Assembly (NCBI GenBank): GCA_034440635.1
Contig: JAOTON010001919.1
Location: 124,001 to 188,000, forward strand
Reading direction: 5' to 3'
From: Lepas anatifera
Taxonomy: Eukaryota > Arthropoda > Thecostraca > Lepadidae
Length of the DNA: 64,000 bases
In this document: piece by piece, positions 32,286-44,103 of the stretch
Layout: every line of letters begins with the position of its first letter
Numbering within the stretch: the stretch's first letter is position 1
Notes under the pieces: generated by a model
Told to the model about the DNA's origin: nothing
What the model saw: the letters and a program-made list of their open reading frames with translations, nothing else
Databases searched by the model: none
Translations under genes and position numbers: made by a program

Positions 32286-32837
32286 CTGCAAGCTGCTGGA
32301 GAAGATGGTTAACGTCCGCCTAATGTCGTTTTTGGAGACCAATATTCTATTTTCAAACATTCAATGTGGATTCCGGAGGGGTCGAAGCACCATTGACCAC
32401 CTTTTAGCTCTAGACTTGTCTATCCGGAAAGGCTTCAGCAGAAAGCAGCACACAATTGCCGTCTTTTTTGACATTGAGCGAGCTTTCGACCTCACCTGGA
32501 GGCACGGTATCCTGCAGAAGGCCTTCGATCTAGGTGTGCGAGGTCACCTGGGATGGTTTCTGTCCAATTTTCTTAGGAACAGACGATTTCGATACCGCGT
32601 TGGCACATCAGAATCTGATGAATACACGCAAGAAAATGGAACACCGCAAGGCAGCGTCCTCTCTGTTGCACTGTTCGCAATCGCTATCAACGACATAGCA
32701 GATGGTATCCCTCCGAATATAAAAACAGCCCTCTTTGTCGATGATTTTACTATTTGGGTCACGACATCATCCACACCATCGGCCGTGAGGCAGTTGCAGA
32801 TTGCCCTGGATAAATTTGAGCGATGGAGCGGACAGAA
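32286..32837 (+). pseudogene. C8 ORF2, middle segment: RT palm
   Basis: Continues the C8 RT after the C9 insertion: KLLEKMVNVRLMSFLETN, QCGFRRGRSTIDHLLAL, FFDIERAFDLTWRHG, NGTPQGSVLSVALFA and the catalytic FVDDFTIWVTT are all in one frame. It is nearly identical to the RT of C12. It is cut at WSGQN by C11, whose TTAC tail follows directly; the frame then runs out in the tail. The polymerase Asp pair is intact. Confidence 0.88.
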
Positions 32838-33111
32838 TACTTACTTACTTATGGCTTTTTATTAGGCGTTCTGTGCATGGCACCTTTGCCCGCCTCTAAA
32901 GGAGTGTGTGGGAGAATTTTAGAATTTAGTGTGAGGGCAAGCTACGTTAGTCTGTTAAAGCAATGGGAGTTATTTCAAGTAATGGGTTGCAAGATGTTTT
33001 AGCTTGCAAATGGATCGGTCGTGGCAATGGCATAGCCATGCCAAGGGAGGTCTTTTAATAAGTTTAGACCCGCAGAGTGCGAAGGTTATTTCTGTGGTTG
33101 AAGACCTTATA

Positions 33112-33180
33112 AATTTAGAGTTTGAAATTTAGAATTTGAAATTTAGAATTTGGAATTTAGAATTTGGAATTTAGAATTTT
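33112..33180. repeat. 14-bp AT-rich tandem array
   Basis: About five units of TTTAGAATTTGGAA or TTTAGAATTTGAAA run in tandem inside the C11 3' UTR. Microsatellite-like; no function apparent. Confidence 0.8.
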
Positions 33181-33637
33181 GTGTGTCAGCTATTGATGTC
33201 CGCTTGTATACGTTACTCGAAAACCTCCGTTAACTCAATAATTTCGTATTTTAGAAAGTGCGCTAAACACCTGGCCAGGGTGCCGCGAATTTACCCTGCA
33301 ACCCGGAGGTGAAGTTGCAGCTCCCCTCTTCGGCTGGGCAGCCGCCGCGCAGAGAAAGAAGTGTGAGAGGATAGTTAGATTGTTAGTAAGAGTATAGGTG
33401 TGGTTAGTATAGACCCGCAGTGAAAGGTATCACTGCGGTGAAGAAATCTAACCTATCTAACCTAACCTGATTCAAAGTTAGCCTAACATAACCTATCCTT
33501 AGCCTACAATGAACCATTTAAAGGTTACAAAACTATTGCTTAAATTTCGCAGTGGATCATCTATGATTGGAAAATAGGCAAGTCCTACTTTGGGGGTGCA
33601 CCATGCACCCTCCATCATATATACTGGGAGGGGTGAT

Positions 33638-35300
33638 TTATAGAAACTTCTCTAGCCCAGAGTCCTTTAGGAATGTAAAGACTTTTTCGAGTAGCTCAGG
33701 ATGGTCGTTCCCGAGCAGAGTTTTTAGGTCTACAGGGATGTTTTGGATTCGGCAGTAATCTAGCATGGGTTGCCGATGGGTATTGTGCTGGGGACAATCG
33801 ATGAGAATGTGATAGGGATTCTCCATTGCGTCGCAGGTACCACAGGTACCCGCGTTCCAATAGGCATTTAATTTTGTGTGTCCATTTCTGAGTCTGGTTA
33901 GAATAACCTCGCGCCGGCGACTCTTTTGGTTTGAACTGGGCCAGTAGCCGATGTTAGGCTTGATATAGAATAGGTGGGCGCTGTGGTTTGTAGTCCAGTC
34001 ATTTTGAATTTGCTTCCGGATGGTGTCCTGGAGGAGAGCTTTGCTATCGTCTCCAGACCACGTTAAGGGTGCGATCTCTCTAAGTTCTAGGGACTTTTTT
34101 GCCTGCTCATCGGCCTTTTCATTTCCTTGAATTTTGCAGTGGCCCGGGATCCAAAGAAAAGAGACATCAGGGGTATCATCGATACCTTTCTGAATATCTG
34201 CTATAACGTGGTGGCTGGGGTTGACTACGTTACTGATGGCCTGCAGGACAGATTTAGAGTCTGAACAGATGACGGCTGAGTTGATATTTTGGGTTCTGAT
34301 TATGGCTAATGCATTTAGGATGGCAACAGCCTCGGCTGTGAAGATGGAGCAGTTGTCCGGAAGTCTTTTCTGAAGGCAAATATTTTGTCCCCAGATGCCA
34401 AGGCCTACTTTTTCGCCTATTTTGGAGCCGTCTGTAAATATAAAGGTCTTGTCCGCGTTACAAGATCGGAACTCTAGGAATTTTTGGGAGACTTCTTCCT
34501 CTGAGAAGTCCGTTTTACGGGAGATGAAAAGAAATTCCACTTTGGGCTCTTTTCGAGTCCAGAAGCGGGAGAGTGGGGGGTTTGCCTATTGTCGCTGGCA
34601 GTGCAAGATTTAGGCTTTCCAGGGTTTTCGCTACTCTGTGCTTAAATGGGGGCCACTTCTGTAGAGTGGCTTTATTTGCTCGTCTGGGATGGGCAAAACA
34701 TTGTTTTGCCGGGTGATTTTCGGTGGATTGAACCTTGATGTAGTAAGAAATAAGCTGGGCGTCGCGTCTTGTCTGTAGTGGGCACAGCCCGCTATCAGTT
34801 AGAAGGCTGGTGATGGGGGATTCTCTGAGCGCGCCTGTGGCTGCCCGGATACTGGCGTTTTGGACTCGCTCTAGCTTTAATTTATTGGTCTTGTTCGTCG
34901 AGTCAAAAACGAACGAATTATATTCGAGAATGGACCGAATCAGGGACTTGTAGAGCATAAGCAGGGTCTTTCGATCCCCGCCATACTCTGTGCCGCCGAG
35001 CATGCGGAGAATGTTGACTCGCTTTTGACAGCTAGAGACGACTTTGGTGATGTGCTCATTGAAACTCAATCGGGAATCTAGGGTGACGCCCAAGAATTTG
35101 AAGCTATTGGTGCATTCAATAGGTTTACCCGAGATTTGGAGCCGTGGGGGGTCGTGTCTGGAATGCGCTCTGGCAAAGACAACGACTGATGATTTTTCCG
35201 CCGAGAGTGATAGACCCATTAAGCTACACCAATTATCGATGTCGTTTAAGCTGTCCTGCAACTGCGTAGTTGCGTGTTGGAATTCTGGTTCGTTATACCG
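33638..35300 (-). pseudogene. C11 ORF2 C-terminal half: RT thumb and RNase H
   Basis: RT part from about 35300: SLMGLSLSAEKSSVVVF, KFLGVTLDSRLSFNEHI and LYKSLIRSILEYNSFVF, so the catalytic box upstream is missing. It ends in a frameshift near 34530. RNH 34540-33638 is one open frame with TDGSKIGEKVG, FTAEAVAILNAL, CSDSKSVLQAI and WIPGHCKIQGNEKADEQAK, so all four acidic residues are present. A Cys/His pattern (CGTC...H...C) follows. Lower similarity and a higher Lys/Asn/Ile content than the neighbours point to a separate lineage. Confidence 0.85.
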
Positions 35301-35305
35301 CCTGG

Positions 35306-36085
35306 TATCGATTTGGTCCGATCTAAAATAGAATATGGTTCCATAGCATATGATGCCGCCACGGAAAGCTCTAAACGCATGGTGGACACAGTTCATTATC
35401 ACGCCATCAGGATAATAATTGGTGCTTTTCGCACATCTCCCACCTCCAGTATGCTCGTGGAGGCAAGTGAGATGCCGTTGGACCTAAGGCGCAGAATGCA
35501 CGGCATGCAGTATGCCCTAAAACTTTTTCAGTTCCCAAATCATCCAACCTTCCGAAGGCTGTTCTCAGATGAACAACGGCGTCAAATTGAACACTCTCCT
35601 CAATATGCCCGGCACGCAGATTACAGGATAGCTAGTTGGCTTGATGACGCCCAAGTTAACTTGGAACAGGTGGAACTTTTTCAGGCCCCGTCCACCGAAC
35701 CTTGGATGGTAGCCGAGCCAACGATAGACACAAGCCTGGTCTCAAAAACCAGATATTTGACTCCGGTAGCCTCACAACAGGTTTTTCTGGAGCACTGTCA
35801 GACTTCTTATCCAAACCACAGGCTCTTTTATACGGATGGATCCAAGGGTCAGGATGGTGTCGGATGTGCCTTTGTAAGTGATGATGTTGCAAGATGTTTC
35901 ACTCTACCGTCCGCTGCTTCGGTTTTCACTGCGGAGTTATACGCCATTCTACGCTGCCTGGACGCCATTCTTTTATCGAGACAGCTCCGATGTGTTATAT
36001 TCACTGACTCTCTATCTTCGCTACAGGCCCTCGAGTGTTTCGGAACTAAGTCATCATCATTTTATTTAGATGAAATCAGACACAG
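35306..36085 (+). pseudogene. C8 ORF2, third segment: RT thumb and RNase H
   Basis: Resumes at VRSKIEYGSIAYDAATESSKRM and runs through the thumb and linker (PLDLRRRMHGMQYALKLFQFP) into RNH with TDGSKGQDGVG, FTAELYAILRCL and FTDSLSS, all in one frame. It is cut at LDEIRHRLH by the CAT-repeat tail of C12, which the frame reads as a run of His; that His run is not a real protein feature. The fourth acidic residue and the C-terminal finger are beyond the insertion. Confidence 0.87.
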
Positions 36086-36087
36086 AC

Positions 36088-36119
<32 letters not shown>

Positions 36120-36290
36120 TTGGTGTTTTAGGGCGCGCCGACAACAAGGGTCATGTGGCGCCCATAACGCTAGACAAGATATGTATAAAAGAGTTTCAAC
36201 ATCTCAGGGGCTTAAGGTGTGTCAAGGGTAAAATGTAAATACACCGCACGTGCTTCAACAAGTCAAAGTGAAAAGACAGGTGATTACGTC

Positions 36291-37177
36291 CTATGATGGT
36301 GAGTAAATGACATTAAATGAGACACTCTTTAAAAAAGCGGCAATAGCCGTGAAGTCCAGGGTTGGTTGCTCTCCAATCAGCGAATCCAGTGAAGGCGACC
36401 CGTGAAAGTATCGCTGTCTCTCAACCTCAAAATCTCGACAATCCACGAGAACGTGGCGCACAGACAGGCACTCCCCACAGCGAGCACACTCCGGCGGGAT
36501 ATCTCTACAAAGTAAAAATGAATGTGTTGCATGGGTGTGGCCAATGCGGAGCCTAGAGAGGTTCACCTCCTCCCTCCTTGAACTCGCAGAACCTGAAAAG
36601 CGCTTACCGATCAGCGGTTTCAGGGCCCGAAGCCTCTGACCCTTTGGGTCCGTATGCCACCTGTCCTGCCATAATTTAGTCACGTGTTTTCGAATATGTG
36701 GGAACCAATCAGAGCAAGGGATCCGAAGGCCCCATGGTACGGTGCCCTGTGCTGCCTGCTTCGCAGCGAGATCGGCGCGCTCGTTTCCAACGATACCTGA
36801 ATGACTGGGGACCCAGGCTAGTATAACTTGCTTTTTCTTGACATGCGTTCGGTGAAGTCTGTGTCTGATTTCATCTAGATAAAATGATGATGACGACTTA
36901 GTTCCGAAACACTCGAGGGCCTGTAGCGAAGATAGAGAGTCAGTGAATATAACACATCGGAGCTGTCTCGATAAAAGAATAGCGTCCAGGCAGCGTAGAA
37001 TGGCGAATAACTCCGCAGTGAAAACCGAAGCAGCGGACGGTAGAGTGAAACACCGTGCAACATCATCACTTACAAAGGCACATCCGACACCATCCTGACC
37101 CTTCGATCCATCCGTATAAAAAAGCCTGTGGTTTGGATAGGAAGTCTGACAGTGCCCCAGAAAAACCTGTTGTTAGG
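36291..37177 (-). pseudogene. C12 ORF2 C-terminal part: RNase H and finger
   Basis: The C-terminal 130 codons (36683-36291) are open: WQDRWHTDPKGQRL, REEVNLSRLRIGHTHATHSFLL, CARC-x8-H-x4-C and the end FNVIYSPS. The RNH region to the left in coding sense (36684-37177: TDGSKGQDGVG, FTAELFAILRCL and the usual DSLSS and NERADLAAK motifs) is readable but contains frame breaks, one near 36690 and one around 36880-36900 (ATGATGACGAC). The segment ends at the C13 insertion point. Confidence 0.8.
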
Positions 37178-37597
37178 TTGATTGATTATTGGGTTTTAGG
37201 GGCGCGCCAACCTGCAAGGTCATATAGCGCCCATAACACTTCTCTGCAGTCAAAGCTTATAAATTTGTCTGTCTTTAGGGGAAAGTAAAGTCTCGTCTAC
37301 AGTGAACTAATATTTACATTAAAGAGTGACTCTTTCACATCGTAGTTATGAACAGGTTTACCGCGCCGGCAGGCGCTCGGCGCGGGGCGCCGGGGCATCA
37401 CTTCCGGCGCCCACCCCGCGCCAACGGACCCAGGGGCCCGGGGGCGCGGGGCAGCCTAGACGCCGGACCCAAGCCCGACGTCTAACGGAGGCCCTTCCCG
37501 TCGCTCCGAGACTTGAAAGGCCCCGGACCGAAAGGGAGGACCCGCCAAATCGGCGCCAGGCGCCTATCAGCGCGGTTGACTACCACAACACACGCTT

Positions 37598-40500
37598 TTA
37601 ACCAGGATCAAATATTATCGTAAAGTCAATGTCTCTAAGATAGGACAGCACCCGTTCAACCATACTGGAGTCACGGCCGATCAATTCTAAAAGTGTGGAC
37701 TCCTGCCGGTGCACGCCAAAATGCAAAGACCTGCGTCTAGCATATTCCGGACATGAGACCAGCACGTGTCGGACCGACAGGGGCGCCGCACATCGCTGAC
37801 ATTGTGGTCGAGGTTCGCCGCATAACAGATATCGGTGAGTGGCCAGCGTGTGGCCAGTCCGCAATCGACACAACGCCACCTCCTCACGGCGGTTAGGCCG
37901 CAGCGAGGATGGCCACTCACCGATCTCAGGTTTGATAACTTTCAACTTGTTATTTATTATATTATTCCATTGTTCTTGCCATACACTGCGAAGGTGGGTA
38001 CATATATATGGGTACAAATCTCTAGCGGGGATTCGTTGCGCACGCCTGCAGGGCCTACGGGAAGCACGTCGGGCCGCTGCGTCTGCCACTTCATTCAATT
38101 GTATTCCAACATGACTTGGGGATCCAGCAGAGTGTTACATACTTTCCCAGTCTGGCAAGGCGGGTTAAGCGCAGGACAATGTTTAAAACAAGTCCATCAC
38201 TTGGGTTGAAACCACTCACAGCTTGAATGCTGCTAAGGCTATCGGTGAAAATAACGTATTTCGTGGCATCACTAACTTCGATAAAGCATAGAGCCTTATC
38301 CAAGGCGGTGAGTTCAGAGGTGAAAACCGATGCAAAAGATGAAAGTGAGAAATTTCTTGTTACTGTATCCGTAACAAAAGCGCATCCCACTCCAATATCA
38401 GTTTTTGATCCGTCAGTGTAGAACGACACATGATCTGCATACTGTGCAATGTGTTCGAGCGCCAATTGTTTAAATTCAGTAGGGATAGTATCGGATTTGG
38501 TTTTCCCTGCGAGAGTCATGTCGGTTTTTGGGCAGATAAGTTCCCAAGGAGGGATGTCTGAAAGCTCGCTATGAATCACAACACTCGGCTGGATACCACT
38601 TTCGGCCGAGAAACGTTGGACGCGTACGCCCAGTGGGATTCCTCTTTGCACGTTCACAAACAGCCGTAGCATGTTCCGCGAAAAAACTGCGTTATATGTT
38701 GGGTGTGACGGAGACTGAGCCAGCTTACAGGCGTAACGCTGCCCGAGCAGGCGCCGTCGCAATGCGAGAGGTGGTTCATTTGCTTCCACCAACAAGCTGG
38801 AGCACGGTGTTGTCCTAAACGCACCTGTGGCCACTCGGAGTGCACTATGGTGAATCGTATCTAAACAGCGTTTAGCTGATTCCGACGCAGAATCGTATAC
38901 AAAACAGGCGTAATCCATCTTGGAACGAACAAGAGACCGATAGAGAATGAGAAGTGTCTTCCTGTCCGCTCCGTACGATAGACGAGATGCACATTTCAAG
39001 GCATTCAATGATTTAAAACACTTGTCACGTATATTCCTAATGTGTGCGTTGTATGTCAGCCGTTTATCAAACGTTACTCCGAGAAACTTTGCTGTCGGTT
39101 GGAAAGTGATAGTTTTACCGCGCAACGATACCATAGGTTCCCGACAGGTCCTGCGCCTGCGACAGAAATGAACACCAGCGGTTTTCTCGGTCGAAAAATA
39201 TAATCCATTTTTACTACTCCAGCGTTCCAGATGGTTCACGGCCAGCTGGAGCTGACGGGAAAGTGCCGGCGTTGTTGAAGCCTTTGCCCATACTGCGATG
39301 TCGTCCACGAAAATGGATGCCTGAATGGAAGGTGGGAGTGAATGTGTGACGTCATTTATGGCCAGAGCGAAGAGGCAGATACTAGAGACGCTCCCCTGCG
39401 GAATGCCTTCTTCTTGATAAAAGGTGTTTGAGTATGTACCACCTACTCTGACACGGAACGTCCTATCAGTCAAAAATTTTTCATAAAGAACCCCATCTGA
39501 CCTCTGATACCACACTTATGCAACTTTAAAAGGATACCATGTCGCCACGCTGTATCATAAGCGGCAATGGCGTCAAAGAAGACGGCTCCCAGCTGACGCC
39601 TCTCTTTAAATGCAATTCGCACTGAGGTGTCAAGTGATACCAAGTGGTCCACCGTACTGCGGCCTCTACGAAACCCACACTGGTTGTTATTGATGATGCC
39701 CCGGCTTTCCAAATACCAAACGAGTCTTACATTCACCATTTTTTCGAACAACTTGCACATGCACGAGGTAAGCGAGATCGGCCTAAAGTGCAAAGGGTCC
39801 AATCCAGATTTACCAGGTTTAAGGATTGGTATCACTATAGCCTCCCGCCACGCCGGTATAAATTCGCCGGACTCCCACATCATATTGAATGAGGCCAGCA
39901 GTACCCTGAGTGCGCTCTGCGATAGTGCTTTAAACATATCATTGTGAATTAAATCCGGGCCCTCGGCCACAGGGTGGAGCCCACGAATGGCTGCCGCTAG
40001 CTCATGCAAGGTAAAGGGCTTATTGTATGACAGTGTGCTGGTGGTTCCAAAATGTATACTTTTCTGTTCAGCTAGGGTTTTATATCGCATAAATGAGACA
40101 TCCTCCCTAACTGAACTACAGCGCTGTGCAATCGCATTTCCTATACAGTCGGCTACTTCTGTTGGATTGAATATATTCCTACCACCAATCTGCAGAGTTG
40201 GTAGTGGTGTGGAGACCGACCTACCTTCGATACGGCGGATTTGACTAAACACTTGAGACAATGGCGTAAATCGATTCAGTTTACCTACGTATTCTCTCCA
40301 ACATTTTCTCTTAGCTTGTTTTATTGTCGCCTGCAGGCGGCTCGAGATTTCCGATACATATTTAAGTTTTGCTGAGTGGAATTTCGTTTAAACTGTCTGT
40401 AAGCGCGCCGCCGCTCTCGGACAGCGTCACGGCATTCCATGCTCCACCACGGTACCGGTGGTCGCCGAGGGTTTTTTGATGTTCGCGGTATAGAAGCATA

Positions 40501-41300
40501 AGCAGCGTCTCGGAGGATAGCTGTAAATTGGTCGACTGTGAACGGTGTTTGGGTTGAAAAGGTTTCCAAATAGTCATCCACGAGGGAGCTAAATAAGGAC
40601 ATATCAGCATTTTTCATCTTCCAACGTTGCGGTCTCGTGCCTAAAACAGATGTGTTGTCACAAGTCACTAAAACAGGGAAATGGTCACTTCCCATGGGGT
40701 CACTGCACACAGCCCAGCTAAACAGAGCAGATAGCTCTGGGCTGCAAAGGCTAAGATCCAATGCCGATTCCCGACCGGATGGAATAGTAAGATGTGTTGG
40801 TGCTCCGGTGTTTAAAATACAAAGGCTCACACCCTGGATAAAATGATCGAGGTGCCGACCCCGAGAGTTAATATCTTCACACCCCAAGCGGTGTGGTGAG
40901 CATTAAAGTCTCCCAAGAGAAGGATGGGCGGTGGTAGCTCAGATATAAGCAAATTTAGTTCACGAGTGGGCATGTCTACCCCAGGGGGTAGGTATATAGA
41001 GCAGAGCGAAATCTGCCTTCGAGCGATATATATACGTGCTGCCACGGCTTGCAGCCGTGTTTGGAGTGATATTTGCTTTGCTGGTATATAATTATTGATT
41101 GCGAGAAGAACACCACCGTGGGCGACTGGGTTACGTTCTAAATCCTTTCGAAATATTGAAAAACCTGTAAGGGAGAAAGGGATCTCAGCTGAGAGTTTAG
41201 TTTCTTGCAGGCATATGGCTGCCAGTCCCCTGGATCTTATAAAAGCCTGGAGATCCCCGGCGCTAGTGCGAATTCCACGACAGTTCCACTGCAGAAACGT
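37598..41300 (-). pseudogene. C13 ORF2: EN-RT-RNH polyprotein
   Basis: Coding order: EN 41300-41046 (QWNCRG... region, frame damaged), 41045-40827 (LLGDFNAHHTAWG), 40887-40321 (DLSLCSPE, GSDHFPV, PVPWWSMECRDAV), RT 40261-39470 (QCGFRRGRSTVDHL, FFDAIAAYDTAWRHG), RT to RNH 39515-38091 (FVDDIAVWAKA, RSKMDYACFVY, TDGSKTDIGVG, FTSELTALDKAL, FTDSLSS) and C-terminus 38098-37598 (NEVADAAAR, CQRC-x8-H-x4-C, DIDFTIIFDPG). At least four frameshifts. The 39515 and 38098 breaks are short slips, so the lesion load is modest for a 3.7 kb frame. Confidence 0.9.
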
Positions 41301-41352
41301 GTTAATGATGGGGGTGGAAGTTAGGGTGAGCGCCTACCAGAGCAGCTACTTG

Positions 41353-42978
41353 CTATTTCCAGTATGGGCCTCCTTGCCCATAGGTTTTCTTTGGGGGCGC
41401 AGAGGGCACCCCACTTTGCCTGGGTCGAGACGATGCCCCAGGCCTAGATGTCCCTATTGATGCTGCTCGGGCTTTAGAAGGTTGTGGCTGGCCTGGAGGA
41501 GTCCCGGATGCCACACGTTTGGTGGGAGATCTTCCCCTAGTGCTATCCTCCCTCCGTGACCCCTCAAACTGCTTCCTGACAGCCGCAACCGACGTCGGCG
41601 GCGGTGGGGGTGGCGGAGGTGGCTGATTATCGGACAGAGGAGAAAAGGCAGGAGTAGAGGGCTGACCGTCAACAGAGATTTCAACGGGGGGCTGGACTGG
41701 GGACGGCAGCTGACGTCGCTTCCCACCCCTGCCCACCGTCGTCCAGCCCTCAGTCGCAGGAGGGGGTCAGGCTCCGGTGTCGCCAAGGGCACCCTTTGCC
41801 TCGGAGTGGCGGGAGTCTCAGACGGGGTGTTGGGGGGCAGGAGTGGTCCTCTGCTCTCCGCCCCCACCCCCAGCCGGGGCCACGGGCGGCGGGGGAGGGG
41901 CGGGAGGGATGGGTGGAGGAGGTGCCGCCTCCGGCTGTGATGTCGGGGCGGCGGGCTGGCCAGAAATGACCAGCCCCATCCTCCCTGCCAGGCGGATAAA
42001 GTCCGCCAGGGTCAGGGGAACGGATGACCTCCTCCGGGGTCATCCGCGGTGTCGGCGCCCTTGAAGACGCCGCTACGGTGGGTGCTGTACTACGTACTGC
42101 CTCCGCATAAGAACTCCAAGGGTGGGAGGCCTCGTAGGTATCCTTTGCAGCTCTGAATGGGATGCGCTTTGTAACCATAATGGAAAGTATTTCTTTTTCT
42201 GTCTTCATACGTGGACAATTTTTGTCGCCTGCTGAATGGGGTCCCTCACAGTTTATGCAAAACAGTTCTCGTGCATCGCATTCCCTTCCATCGTGCTCGC
42301 TTGTTCCGCATCGTTCACACACTTTCTTTCCTTTGCAGAATTTGGCTGTGTGTCCGTAGCGCTGGCAGGAGAAGCATCGCATTGGGTTGGGGACATAGGG
42401 TCTAACTCGGACTTTAACATAACCTACATTCACATCTGTTGGTAGGTCCACACTATCGAACGTCAATATCAAAGTATCTGTCTCCCTCAAGGATCCCTCC
42501 TACTTTTCGTCGTACTCTTCTCGCTTCCACTACCCCGCTTTCCGTGAGTCCATCTACTATCTCCTCTTCAGAAACTCCTTTCAGATCAAAACATGTAATG
42601 ACACCCTTTGAAAAGTTCTTAGTCTTGTGTGGTACGATAGTGACATACACAGCTACTACTTTCCTCTGGCCAGCCTCTCGCTTTGTGTATCTGAGTTCGG
42701 TTATATCAAGTGCACGCTGTGCGTCTGCAGAACTACTGAGCTCCACCTCCAGGACACCGTCCCGAAGGCAGCTACATCGCATCACCTTACCCAGTCGGTC
42801 GCATGCCTCCTTGCGTTGGAACGGTGAAAGTGACGATAGGGTGGGAGTCCACACCCCGAATCATCACAACTCGTGGATGGGAGGGCTTCGGAGTGACCCT
42901 TTGAGAGCCGGCAGTTTCGTTCTCACCACCCCGATGGGGGAGGGGAGGGGAAGGGTTTGCGGTGTTGAGTGTATCCAT
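41353..42978 (-). pseudogene. C13 ORF1: gag-like zinc-knuckle protein
   Basis: The start MDTLNTANPSPPLPHRGG at 42978 runs to RGVDS, then a frameshift near 42845 leads to 42854-42453 (LSSLSPFQRKEACDRLGKV; TIVPHKTKNFSKGVITC), and another near 42470 leads to 42490-41750 with the knuckles CFSCQRYGHTAKFC, CERCGTSEHDGREC and CINCEGPHSAGDKNC. The C-terminus (41736-41353: GRGGKRRQLPSP, VAAVRKQFEGSRRE, KAYGQGGPYWK-like end) is in a further frame. MTPEEVIRSPDPGG shows that the frame is lost within the conserved LTVADFV motif. Confidence 0.85.
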
Positions 42979-44103
42979 GAGAAAGTTATTAAATTCAGCC
43001 AGCCACGTGCGCCCCCCTTCCGACGAGGGTGCTACGAGGCGAGACGACGCACGGGCTGGCTATACGGGGGAAACGCCGCCGTTACAGAGGGGGAGAGAGA
43101 CTCACCAAACCCCCCTGTCCCAACGACGGTCCCCCTTGCACCTAGCCTAGACGACCCCGGGCGGGGCCCGGACACCCCACCCTCCCCGGGTGAAGTTGGG
43201 ACCTCACCCAAGGAGGGAGGGGCAGCCGAGCCCCACCAAAGGCCGACAGACTTTTACAATGCTGCTTCTCTTGTCGATGCCCTCAAGAGTTCCCCGCCCT
43301 TGCGGAAATCCAGACCAAAGTAGAGTGTTGCTAGAGGACGACGAACGAACACAGCGCCTCCCTCAGCTCAGCCACCAGGACTCCTTCATCCCGGGGTACG
43401 GGTCGGTGCGCAGCTCACCTTAAAAGACAGGCGCCCTCGCACGGCCTCATCGGAGCAGGCGACTACCACCTGCTCGTCACAACTGATTCCCGGCTGGTCG
43501 GAGAGAAGCGAGCCCCCCGGCTCGCAGGGCCGGCGATTAGAGGGATCCAATCATCAGCCACACGAGCCGGAGGCCCACATACACCCAGACCATCCAGGAA
43601 TCATAGGCACGTGCGGGGACGCCCATGACACTGGGAAAAAGTGGGTAACTGGGAAGTTATGGCTTGGAAAAGGAAAGGGTCGGTCTGCGCTGTCCAGCCC
43701 AGACACGCGCCGCACGCGACCGAGGTGCCCACACTCAAGACGAGCAAGAGTGCACACATCCCCGCCACCCACGGAGACACGCCGGGCCAGACATCGCAGA
43801 CAGTGGATAGGAGGGGTATTTAGGAGTGGACAGAAAGGATACGGGTGGAAAGGCATGGATACACAAGGAAATAAGGAAAGAAGAGGAAAAGGAACAAGGA
43901 GTTGGTGGGATTTGAATTTAGGAAGGCCAGGAAAGGATGAGGATGGCAGTTTCGATTTGGCCTCTCGCCCGAAGGCGGGGGCGAAACCCATCCTGCCAAC
44001 TGGGGTCGCGGGTGTCGTCACATCCCGTACCCAATTATCCATGTGCCGGACCAGTCAGCAGGTGCCAACAAGTTCAGCAGATGAAAATTGGTCCCCTGCG
44101 GGG
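42979..44103 (-). promoter_or_regulatory. C13 5' leader (type A)
   Basis: Near-identical to the leaders of C3, C8 and C18. It contains the conserved gacgagggtgct motif just before ORF1 (43023-43034), the polypurine run (43868-43902), the TTCG hairpin and the terminal CCCC/GGGG hairpin. The upstream ORF seen in C3 and C8 is also present here, extended at both ends (44042-43554). Confidence 0.6.

Larger units (their letters stand above)
32838..35305 (-). mobile_element. C11: 5'-truncated LINE of a different family, TTAC-type tail
   Basis: Tail ACTTACTTACTT (32838-32850), about 800 bases of 3' UTR including a 14-bp tandem array, then RNH and RT thumb. The protein is clearly unlike the others: no CPRC-type finger and a C-terminal KDSGLEKFL. 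The 3' UTR lacks the GGGCGC stem-loop shared by the rest. The 5' junction with C8 is at about 35306. No target-site duplication is seen, and about 250 bases of C8 RT are missing across the insertion. Confidence 0.8.
20698..36085 (+). mobile_element. C8: plus-strand LINE with 1.1 kb leader, interrupted by C9, C11 and C12
   Basis: The segments are 20698-25036 (leader, ORF1, EN and RT start), 32275-32837 (RT palm, resuming after C9 with the target duplication acctcttgcgt repeated) and about 35306-36085 (RT thumb and RNH). The 5' end is the CCCC-GCA-GGGG hairpin (20698-20708). C11 replaces roughly 250 bases of RT between the last two segments. The remainder after 36085 is not in the window, because C12 starts there. 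ORF2 is nearly identical to C12, so these two are one subfamily in opposite orientation. Confidence 0.85.
37178..44103 (-). mobile_element. C13: full-length LINE, AATC-tailed, inserted in C12
   Basis: Tail TTGATTGATTATT from 37178, and 5' hairpin at 44093-44103. The 12-bp target-site duplication cctgttgttagg is at 37166-37177 and 44104-44115. Length is 6926 bases with no nested insertion. Contents: type A leader, ORF1 (frameshifted), ORF2 and a 3' UTR with the GC-rich block (37360-37580). It is the only uninterrupted full-length copy with the 1.1 kb leader. Confidence 0.94.

Noticed and set aside
33440..33520. Telomere-like TAACC repeats (also 13700-13770)
   Set aside because: The units are too irregular and few to be a telomeric array.
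36091..36118. Short regular repeats that might suggest a CRISPR array
   Set aside because: They are simple CAT or TTGATT tails of LINE insertions in a eukaryotic sequence, with no spacers.
35274..36131. A polyhistidine C-terminus on a plus-strand ORF
   Set aside because: The His run is the CAT microsatellite tail of C12 read through from the C8 RNase H; it is not a protein domain.
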